DNA of 6,894 bases from AC-69 sp044867345. Lineage in GTDB: Bacteria; Actinomycetota; UBA4738; HRBIN12. Shown in pieces: positions 6,208 to 6,894 of the stretch (position 1 is its first letter; the number at the start of each line of letters is the position of its first letter). The notes below the pieces were generated by a model. The model saw only the letters and a list, made by a program, of their open reading frames with translations. It did not search any database and was not told the origin of the DNA. The position numbers and the translations under genes are program-made. Where the stretch lies: NCBI GenBank assembly GCA_044867345.1, contig JBIOUU010000032.1, positions 1-6,894 on the forward strand, given 5' to 3'.

Positions 6208-6894
6208 GATCCGCCTCCGATGCGCAGTCCCTCGCCGATCGCGTCGGCGAGATCGGGCGCCCGGGCCACGCCCCCCTTGACCGCGTGGAGGAAGAACTCG
6301 ACGTTGCCGGCGGGGCCAGGGAGGGGTGAGGCCATCGCCCGGTCCGGCGTGGCTCCCGTCGCTTCGCAGGCCGCCTCGACCTGCTCCAGGGCCCGCCGCC
6401 ACACGCCGGGGTCGCGGACCACACCATGGGAGCCCACGTCCTTCGGCCCCGCCTCGAACTGCGGCTTGACCAGCAGCACGAGATCCGCGCCCTCCATCGC
6501 CGCGCCGGACAGGGCCGGGAGAACCAGGCGAAGGGAGATGAAGGAGAGGTCCGCCACCACCACCTGCGGGGTGAACGGGAGATCGGCCGGAACGAGGTCG
6601 CGCACGTTCGTGCGCTCGAGGACGGTGACCCGTGGGTCCCGGCGAAGCGCCCAGGCCAGCTGGCCGTACCCCACGTCCACGGCCACGACCCGGGCCGCCC
6701 CCCGCTGCAGGAGGCAGTCCGAGAAGCCACCCGTGGACGCGCCGGCGTCGAGCGCGTCGCGGCCGGCAACCTCCACCTCGAATCGCTCCAGGGCCGCGTC
6801 GAGCTTCTCCCCACCCCGAGAGACGAACCGGCGGGGCCGCCCCGCGAGCTGCAGGGCCTCGTCCGAACGGACCAGCGTGGAGGGCTTGCTCGCG
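6204..6894 (-). CDS. tlyA: TlyA-type rRNA 2'-O-methyltransferase, N-terminus cut by window edge
   Basis: S-adenosylmethionine-dependent enzyme that 2'-O-methylates cytidines in ribosomal RNA (in mycobacteria 16S C1409 and 23S C1920, which is needed for capreomycin sensitivity). Older 'hemolysin' annotations refer to the same family. The window holds 229 residues. The first (ASKPSTLV) are the end of the S4 RNA-binding domain; about 39 residues lie outside. The linker RRFVSRGG aligns with the functional RAWV linker of the M. tuberculosis protein. The SAM-binding loop is DAGASTGGFSDCLLQRG, followed by VVAVDVGYGQLAW and VLERTNVRDL. The catalytic tetrad is visible as Lys30, Asp115, Lys143 (VKPQFEAG) and Glu199 (local numbering). 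Spacings of 85, 28 and 56 equal those I recall for M. tuberculosis K69-D154-K182-E238. The stop overlaps the nadK start by four bases. A GTG at 6776 lies inside the methyltransferase domain and is not the start. Confidence 0.95.
   Translation of the reverse strand, partial: ASKPSTLVRSDEALQLAGRPRRFVSRGGEKLDAALERFEVEVAGRDALDAGASTGGFSDCLLQRGAARVVAVDVGYGQLAWALRRDPRVTVLERTNVRDLVPADLPFTPQVVVADLSFISLRLVLPALSGAAMEGADLVLLVKPQFEAGPKDVGSHGVVRDPGVWRRALEQVEAACEATGATPDRAMASPLPGPAGNVEFFLHAVKGGVARAPDLADAIGEGLRIGGGS

Noticed and set aside
5456..6280. Long plus-strand open frame opposite nadK
   Set aside because: Antisense shadow of nadK, whose full set of motifs is on the other strand.
1..6894. Search for mobile elements, CRISPR arrays, tRNAs, toxin-antitoxin or defence genes
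   Set aside because: None seen. The window is densely packed with co-oriented housekeeping and envelope genes and has no long non-coding stretch.

Overview
The window reads as a chromosomal housekeeping block from a high-G+C bacterium, almost certainly an actinomycete in the broad sense (Actinomycetota). Two things support this. The G+C content is high, clearly above 60 % by eye, with long spurious antisense open frames. The gene order tlyA - nadK - steA - steB - ... - pyrG is the one known from Mycobacterium and Streptomyces. The order is not exactly that of either genus: recN is missing between nadK and steA, and a two-gene glycosyltransferase/phosphosugar-transferase module sits between steB and pyrG. 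That suggests a deeper-branching or environmental lineage, but I cannot name it.

All seven genes lie on the minus strand, so transcription runs from high to low coordinates. In that order: (1) tlyA, rRNA 2'-O-methyltransferase, with its N-terminus cut off by the window edge (6894-6204). (2) nadK, NAD kinase (6207-5368), overlapping tlyA by 4 bases. (3) A 173-base stretch with no convincing gene, where recN would be expected (5367-5195). (4) steA, membrane-anchored cytokinesis-associated protein (5194-4037, start uncertain). (5) steB, its partner of the MctB/SteB family (4040-3093). (6) A GT-A fold family-2 glycosyltransferase (3096-2416). (7) A reduced polyprenyl-phosphate phosphosugar transferase of the MraY/WecA superfamily (2419-1649). 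(8) A 51-base spacer, then pyrG, CTP synthase (1597 to the left edge), lacking only a few C-terminal residues.

The block steA-steB-GT2-MraY-like is joined by three successive 4-base stop/start overlaps (TTGA, GTGA, ATGA), so these four proteins are probably made from one message with coupled translation. SteA and SteB are membrane-anchored proteins tied to septal peptidoglycan and cytokinesis in better-studied actinobacteria. The two following genes look like enzymes that load and extend a sugar on a polyprenyl carrier. A role in envelope or septum glycan synthesis is a reasonable inference, but it is untested. tlyA-nadK and pyrG are general metabolism and translation genes.

No mobile element, CRISPR array, tRNA, rRNA or sizeable repeat was seen. 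The most notable features are the GT2/MraY-like pair (with an apparently 8-helix transferase lacking the usual histidine motif), the missing recN, a basic insertion in SteA, and an almost complete reliance on non-ATG starts. There is no clear sign of a wholly new biological system.
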